Positions 47,334 through 58,495 of a stretch of DNA of 64,000 bases are shown here, in pieces. Numbering within the stretch: position 1 is the first letter of the stretch; every line of letters begins with the position of its first letter. The notes beneath the pieces were generated by a model. That model searched no databases and was not told where the DNA came from. It worked only from the letters and a program-made list of their open reading frames with translations. The stretch is from Acorus gramineus. Lineage: Eukaryota; Streptophyta; Magnoliopsida; Acorales; Acoraceae. The stretch is from positions 3,686,615 to 3,750,614 of the forward strand of contig CM060851.1 in the NCBI GenBank assembly GCA_030737835.1, written 5' to 3'. A program made the translations under genes and the position numbers.

Positions 47334-47752
47334 CTTAATAGTTATATCTGGATAAGTTATGATAAGGCCTGATAATTATTCTAAGAAAATAGTGGAATTG
47401 CTTATCAGAACATATCTATGCCAATGGATAAAAATACCCTTCTCTGTCATTTTAAAAATTTTATCTAACCTAACACTCTCTGCACACATTCCAAAAACTG
47501 TCACATCTATCATATCACACACATCTCTCATACTTATTCCCAAACACAAATTATTTATGCAGGGGTATAGTTGTCATTTAAAAAATCATAAACTTTTATC
47601 CATCTCTTATCTATCACTTATCATTACTTTATCCAAGGTGAATCAAACAACAAAAAGTTCAATTTTACGTTTCCTAACAAGAATAACAAAAAAGATAACC
47701 AAATAAAAATTTACTTATTCAGCATGGATTGTTATCTATCTTAGTATAGCTA
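47334..47752. mobile_element. MITE, family A copy 2
   Basis: A second copy of the element at 33955-34349, in the same orientation. Shared strings include GATAACTATTCTAAGAAAAT-like, ATCTGTCATTTTAAAA and AACTGTCACATCTATC. The right end CTTAGTATAGCTATCAAAG matches CCTAACATAGCTATCAAG of copy 1. Two dispersed copies within 14 kb confirm a mobile element. Confidence 0.65.
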
Positions 47753-47813
47753 TCAAAGACGAATAACCTTATGTCACACCCCAAACGGGGGTACAAGTCC
47801 TTGAAACTTTTTA

Positions 47814-48631
47814 GGGGCCGTTATTTCCACCCCATTAATTACTCACCCCACCCCTTTAAAAAATAAAATTTCATTTTTTTGGAAAGGTGAGATCCCACCC
47901 CGTCGAATACAAAACAGCAGCAACAAAGAAGAACAAGCACCAAGTCACCGACTCGTCCGTCTTCACCGGAGCAAACCCTCTCCCAGCCCGACCTTCTCAC
48001 CACCACCATTGTCCAGTCTCTGCTTGGAGCAAAATCTATTGATAAGAGGGTGAGAACACAGAGAGGCCTATGCTTTGAAGTTGCTCATTTGATGTGTTTT
48101 TCATGGCTTCGCTTGATGAGATCAATGAGTTTTGTTTTTCTGTTCATTTTATTTTTTGTATATCTTGAAAGCTCGACAGAAGACATGAAAAAAAGAGGCT
48201 AGGGTTTCTCGTTTATTGCTAACGAGAAACCCTAGCCTCTTTTTTTCTGAAAAAAAGGGGTTTCAGTTTCACTCATCGTAAGTTTTAATCTTTGATTTAG
48301 TTAGAAATTTTTTATTGTTTTTTCTGAAGCTTTTAATTCAATGCCTTGATGGTGTGTTTCTCGTTAGCCTTTCTATTGCATTTATGATCGAAATTGAAAA
48401 GACACTTGTGGAGGCAAAAATTAATAAAAACTTGGTGATGCACTTGCGGGTTGTGGTGGTGATGCCGTTGTACAAACGGTCTTCTCCGGTGAAGACGGGA
48501 GGTGCTCATTCTTTTTTGTTGTTGCTGTCGGAACTCGACGGGGTGGGATCTCACCTTTCAAAAAAACAAATGAATTTTTATTTTTTCAAGGGGTGGGGTG
48601 AATAACTAATGGGGTGAAAATAATGGCCCCC
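47814..48631. mobile_element. Mutator-like foldback element with perfect 9-bp target duplication
   Basis: AACTTTTTA flanks the element exactly on both sides (47805-47813 and 48632-48640). The left end GGGGCCGTTATTTCCACCCC and the complement of the right end GGGGGCCATTATTTTCACCCC begin inverted repeats of about 180 bases, which share TGAGATCCCACCCCGTCGA and GTCTTCACCGGAG further in. The central ~400 bases are unique apart from a perfect hairpin at 48187-48247. There is no transposase frame. Termini and 9-base duplication fit the Mutator superfamily. Confidence 0.85.
48187..48247. repeat. Perfect 27-bp hairpin with telo-box motifs
   Basis: Arms 48187-48213 and 48221-48247 are exact reverse complements over 27 bases with a 7-base loop (TATTGCT). 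Each arm contains the plant telo-box-like AAACCCTAG or its complement. It sits almost exactly at the centre of the surrounding foldback element (centre about 48222). Confidence 0.95.
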
Positions 48632-48640
48632 AACTTTTTA

Positions 48641-49846
48641 ACTTAACGATAAGTCCTCAAGTTTCAATACCGATTATATTTGTCTCCTTCCATTCAACTT
48701 TGTTAATCTCAATCCTTTTTCTACTATTTTTTACCCCTAGCCCCTTCCCTTCTTTGTGTTCCCCCTTATCTCTCATGCTACCCTCGCGCCTTTCTGTTGC
48801 CTCCCTCCATTTTTTGTCTCTGACAATTCACATTGTCTCTCTCATCCCTGTTTTCACATCTTTCTCTTTCCTTTTTTAATCTACTAATGAAAGACGACGG
48901 TGTTTTTCACTCATACTATGTTCATCATGTCGATTGCAATGAAGGGTTCTCTCTCCATCCATCACGGATATATTGTTTCTCACTCCATCCTGGATCGATT
49001 GTTTTTCCCTTCGGATCCACATAATAATAACAGTGTACCCAAATTGTATAACAGTATACTACGCATTTTTAAATCTATGAATCATAATGTACATATTATG
49101 CATAACGGTGTACATGGAGAATGGCAGGGTAGAATAGGAAAAATAAACAACCGTTTATGATTCTGTTAGTCAGGACTCAAACATAATAGGTGGTGATATC
49201 TGGGGACCTATTATTCAGTTAAAAAGTTACATAGACTTATAGTTAATATAAGGGTATACTGAAAGACCTATATTAATTTTTTCAAAATAAATCAAACAAA
49301 TAAAAAAAAAGACAACTCTTCTCGTCAAAATGACAACTCATTCATTCATAAATAATTGTACACATTTTAAAAAGATGGGGTGATGTTTTATCTCTTCATT
49401 GATTTAAAATTAACATTGTTAAACTTTTAAGTCATAGATTGGACCACTAGATCATTATTCTATTTAGGAACAATGTTAAGACTCAACCCAATTTCAGATT
49501 TTTAGTGCAATATGCAATCTACACATTGTTTCAAAATATAATATACAATCTCGTTACAATGATATATGTGACTAATAAGATATATGAGATGATAAAATAG
49601 ATTGAGTATAACAACATTCATCACTTATAATAAGAGGATAACTATGTATATTTAGTTTTTTTTTTTTTTATGTATGTGTATATATACTAGTGTTAATCCA
49701 GTGATGTAATTTGTAATTAAATTTTTAACCAAACAAATAAAAAAAATGACATGTTTATCCCATCACTTTTGGGATGTGTGCTATGACTTTTGAAAACGTC
49801 TTGTCATCTCTGTAACTTCTTTTGCTAGAGCACGTAAAGCCTGGTT
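48641..49846. other. Intergenic, no gene seen
   Basis: CT-rich stretch at about 48680-48890, then AT-rich DNA. Open frames of 60-86 codons at 48833-49160 have no family similarity and overlap each other, so they are not called. Confidence 0.35.
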
Positions 49847-50262
49847 TGATATTGGAATAAAAGCTTGGGATAAAAAAATAATTTGGGTTAAATCACATGT
49901 TATATCCCATACGGCATAAGAAAAAAAAAAGATAAAGCATGGACAATTGTCTGTATTTTGAGAGAAAAAGTTAAGATATTTGTTTCAGATAAAAAGTGGA
50001 ATAGACTTTATTCCCCTTTTTTTCCTCATTTTGTAAAGCATGGACAACATTTATAATTACCCCTTTAATAGAAATGGTAAACTTTGTATTTTTTAAAAAA
50101 ATTTGAAGTTATCTCATATTTTACATCATGTGATTCAAGTGCAAAGTTAAAGATAAAAACACAAAAAAATGGGGATAACATTTACATGAGAATCCATTTA
50201 TCAAGATATACATATTGCATCTTGCATTTTCTATCACTTCCATCACCCTAAATAGGCTTACG
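49847..50262. mobile_element. Tourist-like MITE, copy 2
   Basis: Related to 21102-21592 in the same orientation: AAGCCTGGTTTGATATTGG at the left, then GGGATAAA, TGGGTTAAATCAC, ATCCCATACGGCAT and GATAAAGCATGGACAA in the same order. The complement of the right end reads GTAAGCCTATTTAGGG. More diverged than copy 1, and its right half is rearranged. Confidence 0.5.
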
Positions 50263-51498
50263 ATTTTAAAACGCGTCATAATATGTAAGAGTTGTGCTCA
50301 TATATAAGCACAGACCATCTCTTTTCGCTAGGCGATGTGGGACAAAGCACCTCACTCTCATCCAACCCATGGGTCTCTTGGGACTCTTAGGCCTACCACC
50401 CTCTTAGGACCAAACATTAGATGAAGTATTGCCGAGCCCCATTTCCAACACCAATTTTAATCTACATGTGTTTTGAATTTTTTTTAAAAATAGTATACCC
50501 CATCTAATGTAGCATATGCTTTTATAAAAAATAAAAGCATATCCTACAATGAATTGTATAAATGCATTTATAGAAAATGTAAAAAATTTATATCGAATTA
50601 TATAACTCGTTAATGTGAGTATATGCTGTATTATTTTTTTATCGAAATCTATGAGATTAGAATTAAGGCTGTAAAAAAAAGAATTGTGTGTAAAAAGTTA
50701 AATTTAGTCTATTTTATGGTTCAAAACATAAACCAAATATGTTTTTCTTTTTAAAAATAATAAACATTATCTAACAAATTTATACGTTTAATAAAAAAAT
50801 GTATATTGCTTCATTTCTAATTGAATAAATTCATTTTAATAAATAAAAAAAATTAAAGAAATATATATGCTACTACATTTCGTCTTTCCCCCTTTTATTC
50901 TCATGTTCTTCTTCCCAAAGGCGCAGCGCGCGTTCTCTAGCGCTGCTGCGCCAGTCAGTGTTCGTTCTCACACATTGTGTTTACTTTTGTTTACTTTGTT
51001 TATTTTTATATTATATTTATATAGTCTATTTATCATATGATTGATTCTTTAGTTTATTTTTTTTTTGTTTAATTTTTGTTTATTATCGTATGATTTATTT
51101 GTTAATTTAAAATTTGAATCTCTTTGTTGTCACTTGTCATATTGAATTTTTTTTTGCATGTTATATGTAATTATTTTCTTTAAAAAAATATGTCACTTTT
51201 ATTTGGTGTTTTTTATATTTGTTTTGATGTTTGGGACGAGAGATCCAATGTTGAAAAAATTATAATGTTTTTAGATCTATTTAGGACACATTATGTAGCG
51301 CTTTCGGAAGGAGATGATGTTTTTAGATCTAGAAAAAAAATGTTGTTAAATTTCTTTAGGAATTGGGTTATCCAATGAATTGGTTATTGGTTATGAAGGA
51401 TTTTTTTGTTGATACGATTTTTGTTTCTTTTTAGGTGGTGATGGTCCATCACTTTTTCCATCTATAATCTAACTAGAATATTTCCTCTCTTTCTGTCT
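50263..51498. other. Intergenic, AT-rich, with a repeat-like GC patch
   Basis: The patch at 50320-50445 (GATGTGGGACAAAGCACCTC, then TCTTGGGACTCTTAGGCC) looks like a scrap of a dispersed plant repeat, but I cannot assign it. A short GC-rich GCGCAGCGCGCG stretch is at 50920-50950. No gene. Confidence 0.35.
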
Positions 51499-51843
51499 AT
51501 AATCCGTTTGAAAACACAGATTGAAAAGTAGTTTTTGAAATAAAGCTGTTTTTTAAGATGATTTTAGACTTTGATTTTTTTAAGATGTTTTTTTTTAATT
51601 CAGGAATCAATATTTGAAAGGAGTTTAATGTTTGGTAGAGAAAGTTGCTTTTCAATTCAAAAAATCGATTCCGACCAAAAAGCATTGTTTCTGAGCTTTT
51701 TAAAACACAGATTTCAAGGAAAAAATTAAAAGGAATCCAGCTTCCGATTCTGCAAAAAGCTGTCCCGTTTGGCTGCACGATTTTAGCTTTTCAACTTTTC
51801 AAAAAGCAAAAGCGCGTCCAAACGCGCAACCAAACGGGGCCTA
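51499..51843. mobile_element. MITE-like element
   Basis: The right end CAACCAAACGGGGCCTAAG is the complement of the common CTTAGGCCCCGTTTGGTTG terminus, also seen in the MITE at 45357. The left end near CCGTTTGAAAACACAGATTG is a poorer match. The interior contains mirror-like TTGAAAAGT / ACTTTTCAA segments. Confidence 0.4.
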
Positions 51844-53331
51844 AGTCCCCATAATGATATAAAATTTTAATTTCAGCTAAGAGTGCGTTTGGTTACAAAT
51901 AATTTGAAATACAATAGATTTAATTTTACATGGATCAATTTTTTTAGGAGAAAACAAAATCTCGTGTTTGATGGTATTCAAATTGTTCTACGGAAAATAG
52001 CTTTCATTGTTTGTTATTTATTAAAAAATATACTTTTTCCTTTCATGTAAATTAGAAGTATTATAACAATATGAATTAGATAACTATTATTTTTAAATAT
52101 TTTAATGTCGGGGTGGTTAAAATTTAAAATCTTATCTATTCCATCATGATTAGAAAAATATTCAAATTTATGTATATTTTAAAATTTATTTGGATCAAAT
52201 CTTTTTTATATTTTTTATGATTTTACATAATCTTTTTCATAATTTTAGTTATATCCTAAAATCCTGTGAATTAGTTAATTTTCAACGTTCAATATTTGAG
52301 GTGCTATGATTTTTCAATTTTTATCAGCAACATGATGTGAAAATACCTTAGTTTTTAATTTGAATATAAGTGATTTGTATATAAAGTTTACATAATTTCA
52401 AATTATCATCACAATTAAACAATATAAAAAATTCAAAATAAATAATATATTAAGATTAAAGAATATAAAATTTAAAATATAAGGAAATAGATAAAAGAAG
52501 ATAAAAATTTAAATAGATAATATAAAAGATATAAAAGTTTTCTGATAACTAACAAATGAACCCTAATACTTTTTATTTGAAAATATTGAAGTTGATGTTC
52601 TTGGCATAAATGTCTCATAGGGTGAAAGACATTTTTGGACTAGACGTGATAATAGAGCATTATTATAGAGCATTAATTGTAAAAATCATAAAAACATACA
52701 AAATCACCATTTAAAAGTTAGAAATACAAATGATATAGAAATGATATGTTTCTTGAAACAGATTTCATTTTTGCAAGCCAAGCATTCTAGAAAGCAAGTT
52801 TGCATCAATAAACTTGTATAAAAAGCAAAAGAAATTGAAGATGACTTTCCACTTAAGTCCTTTCCGGCGATGGTTCTCTACTTGATGGTAGAGCATGGAT
52901 AATCCTCATTGCTAATCATTTTACATATGATATTCAGACAGTAAAAGAAAAGAAAGCGCCACACATTTGTGAAATAATAGGATACTTCAACATCCTTATA
53001 TTGAATCACTAAATGGTCAACAAAAAAAGATAAGAAAAAATATAATGACAGAGTTGAGATAATACCTTTTCTGGAATTGCTAAGTAAATTCAGAATTTGA
53101 AAGAACATGATTTTTCTGACTATGTCATAGAGCTAAGAATGTGATATGACAGAGCCGTTAACAAAGTTGGAGGTTTTTAATGTGATATGATGTGAGCCAC
53201 CTTTGTAAGTGCTTGGATAATTTGGATCATGTTATGGAGAGGAACAAAGATGCTTTTGACTGCATGAGAGAGTAAAAACATTGTAAAGTTGAATGAAAGC
53301 CAAGAATGTTATAGAGCAAATTTGCATCAAT
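51844..53331. other. Intergenic, probably another degraded element
   Basis: Begins AGAGTGCGTTTGGTTACAAA (51882), a MITE-like terminus, with a possible partner near AACAAATGAACCCTAA (52549). The remainder is AT-rich. No gene is seen. Confidence 0.35.
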
Positions 53332-53395
53332 GACCTTCTAAAGAAAGCAAAGACATTGAAGAAGACCTTCTAAAGAAAGCAAAGACATTGAAAAA
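53332..53395. repeat. 32-bp tandem duplication
   Basis: GACCTTCTAAAGAAAGCAAA and the following GACATTGAAGAA occur at 53332-53363 and again at 53364-53395 with a single difference. A diverged version of the surrounding segment lies at about 52795-52850 (AAGTTTGCATCAATAAACTT). Non-coding. Confidence 0.85.
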
Positions 53396-54529
53396 AACTC
53401 TTTGCTGGAGACGAGCGATCAAGAGATTTGAACCTTCAATTTCATCAGGCACTCGCCCTCTATTTTCATTAACTCTTTCCCACACACATTCTTAATCGAA
53501 GAATTCACTTCTTATCTTATAAAACCAGACTTTTGGATGAGGATTTCAAGCAATGGCTTCTGCTCCATTTATATATACATTTGAATGGATAGCAAGTTAT
53601 CATATTATGTCATATCATTGGTTATATATATATCACTATCTATATCTTATCCTTATTGTACAAAATGAATCCAAATAGGTAAGCTAAGCTAAAGAGATAA
53701 TATGATAAAAAAATGCAATTCATAAAAAAAAAAAAAAATGTTACACAGTCTATTTTAGAGCCCAAAATACAAACAACACATTTTTTTAAAAATAATTTTT
53801 ATATCTCATTAGATGTATATACTTTTATAAAATGTGAAGTATATATTCTAATTAATTAAATGCAATCATTTATAAAAAAAATAAAACAAATATTAATAAA
53901 TTATATTCCTCGATAAAGTGAATAGAGGGTTAACGACTGAAACTGTAATTTTTTTTTAAAAAAGTAGACCCCAATTGAAAACGGATTTGGGGAGCTTTTG
54001 AGTTTGTGAGAAGCTGTTTTTATAAAACCCGTTTCCAAACATGATAAACTAGTCTTCACCCATGTATGAAGTGCATGAAAATATAATTAATAAATAATAT
54101 GATACGTTAAAAAATATCTAAGAAAATCCACCAATAAAAAAAAAGAAATTGAAAAATAAAGTAAATGATAAAAAAAAATGGTCAAAATAAATAATATGAA
54201 TTCTTTTTAATAAGAAAATAAATTAAACCCACTTATATCCATATAATTCACTAAATTATATGATGTGTTTATAATTATTTAAGAACAACAATGGGTTGAA
54301 GCACAACGCAACTCTGAACAATTGCGGGCCAACATGTCTGTATCTTCCTGACTCTATCATTTTTACAGTAAAAAAACTTAGATCACAACACCATATAATA
54401 AAATACATGATTTGATAAAAAAAAATTGTACATCGCTTCTTTATTTCGTATTAAACGAGCCTAGTTTTATTTTTAGTAAATATAAAAAAAATTACAGTAA
54501 AAAAATTAACTGTGTATAAACCAGGGAGC
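53396..54529. other. Intergenic, AT-rich
   Basis: No gene or complete element is seen between the tandem repeat and the nucleoporin-like gene's promoter. Confidence 0.4.
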
Positions 54530-54539
54530 GTCACGTGAC
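54530..54539. promoter_or_regulatory. Palindromic G-box (GTCACGTGAC)
   Basis: A perfect 10-base palindrome around CACGTG, about 190 bases upstream of the predicted start codon at 54731. Fits a bZIP/bHLH binding site. No such site is seen in the shorter upstream region of the downstream NUP62 gene, so the paralogues may be regulated differently. Confidence 0.45.
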
Positions 54540-54730
54540 GTATGCGTCAGTATACCACGGGCTTAAAGCGGTGGGGGACCAAACCGGGCTTTTTAGTAAG
54601 CTCAAAAAAAAAAAAAAAGAAAGTCAGGTACTCCGTTTCCCCTCTTCGACTTTCGCGCCCGTTAAACCCCTCAAAAAGGAAAGTTGGTAACCAAAACCTC
54701 TCAAAACCCTCGATCGATCGGTTCATTCCG

Positions 54731-57700
54731 ATGACGTCTTTCTCCTTCAACACCTCCTCTTTCACCTCCACCGCCAACGCCAATGCCACCTCCTCCTCCT
54801 CCTCAAACCCTAATTTCTTCCCCTCCAGTCCCATCTCCTTCACCTTCGGAACCAGCTCCTCCCCGATCTCTGGATCCCGTCCTCCATTGTTCGGATCTCT
54901 ACTTTCTTCATCGCCGTCTTCGACGTCTCCCGCTTCTCCGCCGTTCGGAGTCCCCTCACCCGCCGTTCCCGCGTCTCCGTTCACCTCTCCAACGGCACCG
55001 TTCACCGTTTCATCGCCGTTCGGAGCGGCTCCAGCTTCATCGACATTTACGGGGGCTTCGTTTCCCGCCTCTTCAATCTTTGGATCTTCTTCGGCTACCA
55101 CTACATCATCGTCCCCTCCCAGCTTCATCTTGTCCGGTACAGCTTCCACTCCACTGTTCTCCAAGACTCCCGCCACATCGGCCCCAGCATGGGTATTCCC
55201 TATCACGACCTCTCCATTGGTGACATCGCCGTTGTTTGGAAGTGGTTCTGTTGCATCGCCTGTTGCGGCTTCCACCAGAGGTGGACAGGTCAAAGCGGCC
55301 TCACCCGTCGCTGCTTCGCTCTCCTCCACAGTTGTCACTACTTCAGCCTCGGCTCCCACCGCCACTACTCCACCTCTCCCCGTGTTTGACGTTTTCCCAA
55401 ACTTTTCCTTGTCAACAAAATCATTGTCTTCAACAATGGCGTCATCTTCGCAACCTCAGTTGACTACTGCTGCTCCATCTTTTGGTGAGTCAGTTTCTCT
55501 CTTGTGTGAGTTTGTTTTATATTGTCGGTACGGTTCATATGCATTTGAAAGTGCCAAGTATGGCCACTAGAATGTGAAATTGGGTCGCCTTAGATGATCT
55601 GGGGAACCAGCTATATTTTTATTGATATAGGTACTGTCACATGTATGAATTACTCATGGAGTGAGTCATTGCACTGAATGGTTAGTTTGTGAAATCCAGT
55701 GTTCCTTTCAGCATTGTCAGAGAGCATTTAAAAAGCATGAATTGTTGCTGTGTAAGTATAGTTATGGCATCTTATTAGAAAATCGTCCCATCATTATTGT
55801 CGTTTTACTTTATTGACGAATTCTTAAGATTCAGTTCGTGTCCTGCCCTAAGCTTATACCTGTCGTTTCAGCATCTCATGACCTGTGGTCAGTTGGCTAG
55901 ATTGCTCAAGCATCAAAAGGACTGTTCTGTAGTAGATTTTAACAAGGAAACAAGTAAAGCATGTCTTGGAAGAGTGATAGACCAAGTAGTTGTTTTTATC
56001 ATGTTTTCAAAATCCAAACCTTAAAATTTGACCCACTTAACCACCTGATTTATTTTAAAAAATCTGCTTCCCTCCTTTCTTTATGTAATTACCTCCTCTA
56101 TTTACAGCTTAACATCTCCCCTCCGGCCTCAACCACTTATGTACTTGCCTTGTGGTGGACTCCATCCTCTCTTATCCCTTCAATTAATGAGAAGGGGACA
56201 TTGGGAATCATGTGGTAGGACATTGCCCAATGCATGTTAGTGGCCAATTCATCTTCAAATTTCTGGATGTAGTGAATAGCCTGGGTGACTGATCCATTGT
56301 TAGAAGTGGCAAGATTCTTGCACATTTGATGGTCTTGGTTCAGGTGCCACCTACACTATATTGATGAATTGATTAAGTTTGGGTTCGAGTTCGGGCCTAC
56401 AGGTTGTGGGATCTGGGAGTGAATGGCTATATTTAATGGGTTGCTGGACTATCCGATTGGGTATGACTTTGAGGGATCCGCAACAACTTCCTTTGTTCCA
56501 CTTGTTGATTTTGTAGGTCAACAGCTATATTCCCCTGGCCCATTGGCTTCCCATTATGTTTGGATGAATTTTTATGAAGTGGACTTGGACCTAATTTGGA
56601 CTTTGAGGTATTTGGGAGTTGGGTATGAACAACAAAAATAAAGGTTAATTGGGTTAAGTTCTTGGCAATCTATATAAGATGGGCAAATTGGTTCATGGTT
56701 GGTCAAAAATGGTTACAGGCAAAGGTCAAACAAAGTAATTCCTTTAATGGAAGCACATTAAAAAGGCTAACACCAACCAAACACAATAGTGAAGTGGGGA
56801 TCGGGTTGCTTATGGACTGCCTCAACAAATGATGTTTGCATCTCTGTTGTGGATGCCTTGGATGCATGTAATAGTCTTGTCTATGGACAGTCAACATGTT
56901 TTCTTCGTGTAGTATTCATACACCAGCAATGAATGTCTTCCTCAACCACCAGTCAATTCCTGTTTTGAGATGGAAATTATGAGATAATGTATGACTAGTC
57001 ACAGATGGCGTGGTGCATACTCTACGCGTGCAGCTGATATGGGTTTCTTTTTGGTTTACCGGTGGAACACACAAGTTGTACTTGCTGGTTTTTAAATGAC
57101 ATTTAGGGTCATTTATCCTCTCAGAGGCAGAGATGATGTTTTAGTGTTGCACGAATGTGGCATTCAGAATACTTGGCTATTATTGGATGCAAGAGGTTCA
57201 ATGCATATGTTGTGCCTATGGCTTGACCTCCCCGTTATATATGTCCTGTTATTGGTGATACATCCATTGTAGAATGAAAGCCTTACTTCGTGTATGCTCC
57301 ATGTGATCTGATTTGCGTGGCTCATGTGCTAGTGAGCCAAGGTTTACAACCTCAAAATCCAACAACTCTCTTCTAATCTGTAATACCAACAGCTCGAGCC
57401 TCTGTGGGAGCTCAAATAGGCACATGTGGGACCAGTATAAAACACTTAAACACCACTGAATAGTGTTTGTTGTGAGGCTTTTATGCTTTCTAAGAGACCC
57501 ACCTGACTGACCCCAAAAGAGGAAAAAAAGGAAGAAAAAAAAAACAGAGATTCAACAATCACACAATTATTATGCTCAATACAAATGTTTTATTTTGTGT
57601 TATGGTTGTGCTTTGATGTATTTTGGGTTTTCTATTTTAATATAATTTTGGTAGGATGCATACCATTTCATCAAAAAAAAAAAAATTATGCACAATACAA

Positions 57701-58495
57701 TTAAAGATTATGCAGTCATAAATTTCTGTTGTCTGTGTTAGATTTCTTATCTTCATCTCCCATGTTAACTTTTCTATATTATTTTTTAATGCAGCAGCTG
57801 AAGTTGTGGAAGGGAAGCCTGTTTTACAAGGATCCCAAGAACCACAAGCCCTCAAAGATGGAGGGTCAGTAGATGAGGTTGAGACCCAAGAAGCAACAGA
57901 ACCGAAGCCTACTTCAGGAAGATGTGCATCAATGCAAGCACCTAAGAACAAAACAGAAGAAGATAAGACTTTTAAAACAGCGGTGGACAATTCTGCTCAG
58001 CCGGTTGATCATTCACGTGAACTATTGGGGATACCTCAGAACCCTCATTTTGAACCTCTCAATGTTTTCACTGAAAAGGCTAGACGAAATTTAATGGCAG
58101 GTTGGGATAAGACCTTCGTGGAGGTTGCTGAGCAAATTCAGAGTTTAACAGCTGATGGATTCTTTGATAGCGTCGGAGGGCTGAGGAAGTCTTTGGCAGA
58201 GCTGGAGGGCTTAATGGGGTATGATGTGAGCAGGTTGTGGAAGCGGTTGGATGAGCTTGAGAACATAATGGAGAAGAACAAAGAGTGTTTGCAAGGCGTG
58301 AGCGATCTGAAAAATAGAGTGGATGATGAGGAGGAGGAGATCAAGCGACTCGAAGCAGAAATATCGGCGTTGCGAGCCAAGCAAGTAGAGGAGCAGGCAT
58401 GCATTGATGAGCTCATGAAAAAGGCAAAAGAGAAGGAAGAGGACCTCCCAATCATACTTGAGTCTTTTCAAGCAATGGTTCTTGCTCCACTCTAG
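54731..58495 (+). CDS. Predicted FG-nucleoporin/DUF724 chimeric protein
   Basis: Exon 1 (54731-55484) encodes 251 residues rich in Ser/Thr/Pro/Ala with FG, SPFG and PLFG motifs, clearly related to the N-terminal FG region of the downstream NUP62 gene (shared 5' UTR, MTSF start, SQPQLT..A.SFG end and the same donor TTTG|GTGAG). The donor is phase 1. An acceptor at 57794 (TTAATGCAG) opens exon 2 (57795-58495) in matching phase and leads through an acidic linker to a DUF724-like domain: IPQNPHFEPLNVFTEKARR, VEVAEQIQSLT, a long Glu/Lys coiled coil from about residue 395, and the terminus ESFQAMVLAPL. Total 484 residues. The NUP62 C-terminal coiled-coil domain is absent. DUF724 proteins are plant-specific and have been proposed to act in RNA transport. 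The joining of the two exons is a prediction; they could be two separate genes, the first a truncated NUP62. Confidence 0.62.
55485..57794. other. Large intron (or intergenic gap) of the FG-DUF724 gene
   Basis: 2.3 kb between the FG exon and the DUF724 exon. Its first ~100 bases still resemble the NUP62 intron 1 (GTGAGTCA, then CATATGCATTTGAA and AGTGCCAAGTA, AGTATGGCCACTAGAATGTGAAAT). After that the similarity to NUP62 stops. The rest is AT-rich and contains no recognised NUP62 exon. So the breakpoint of the duplication lies inside this interval, at or soon after 55580. Confidence 0.6.

Noticed and set aside
49805-50445. Possible LTR retrotransposon piece near GATGTGGGACAAAGC
   Set aside because: The short GC-richer patch looks repeat-derived, but no LTR ends, primer-binding site or coding remains were seen, so no element is called there.
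54547-55365. Long antisense open frame (272 codons) opposite the FG exon
   Set aside because: It is the mirror of a low-complexity Ser/Ala/Pro-rich coding region with few stop-forming codons. It gives a repetitive Asp/Glu/Ala/Gly protein without family features and lacks its own splice or promoter context.
57637-57990. Minus-strand frame of 117 codons at the DUF724 exon
   Set aside because: It runs across the predicted intron end and exon 2 and has no family similarity.
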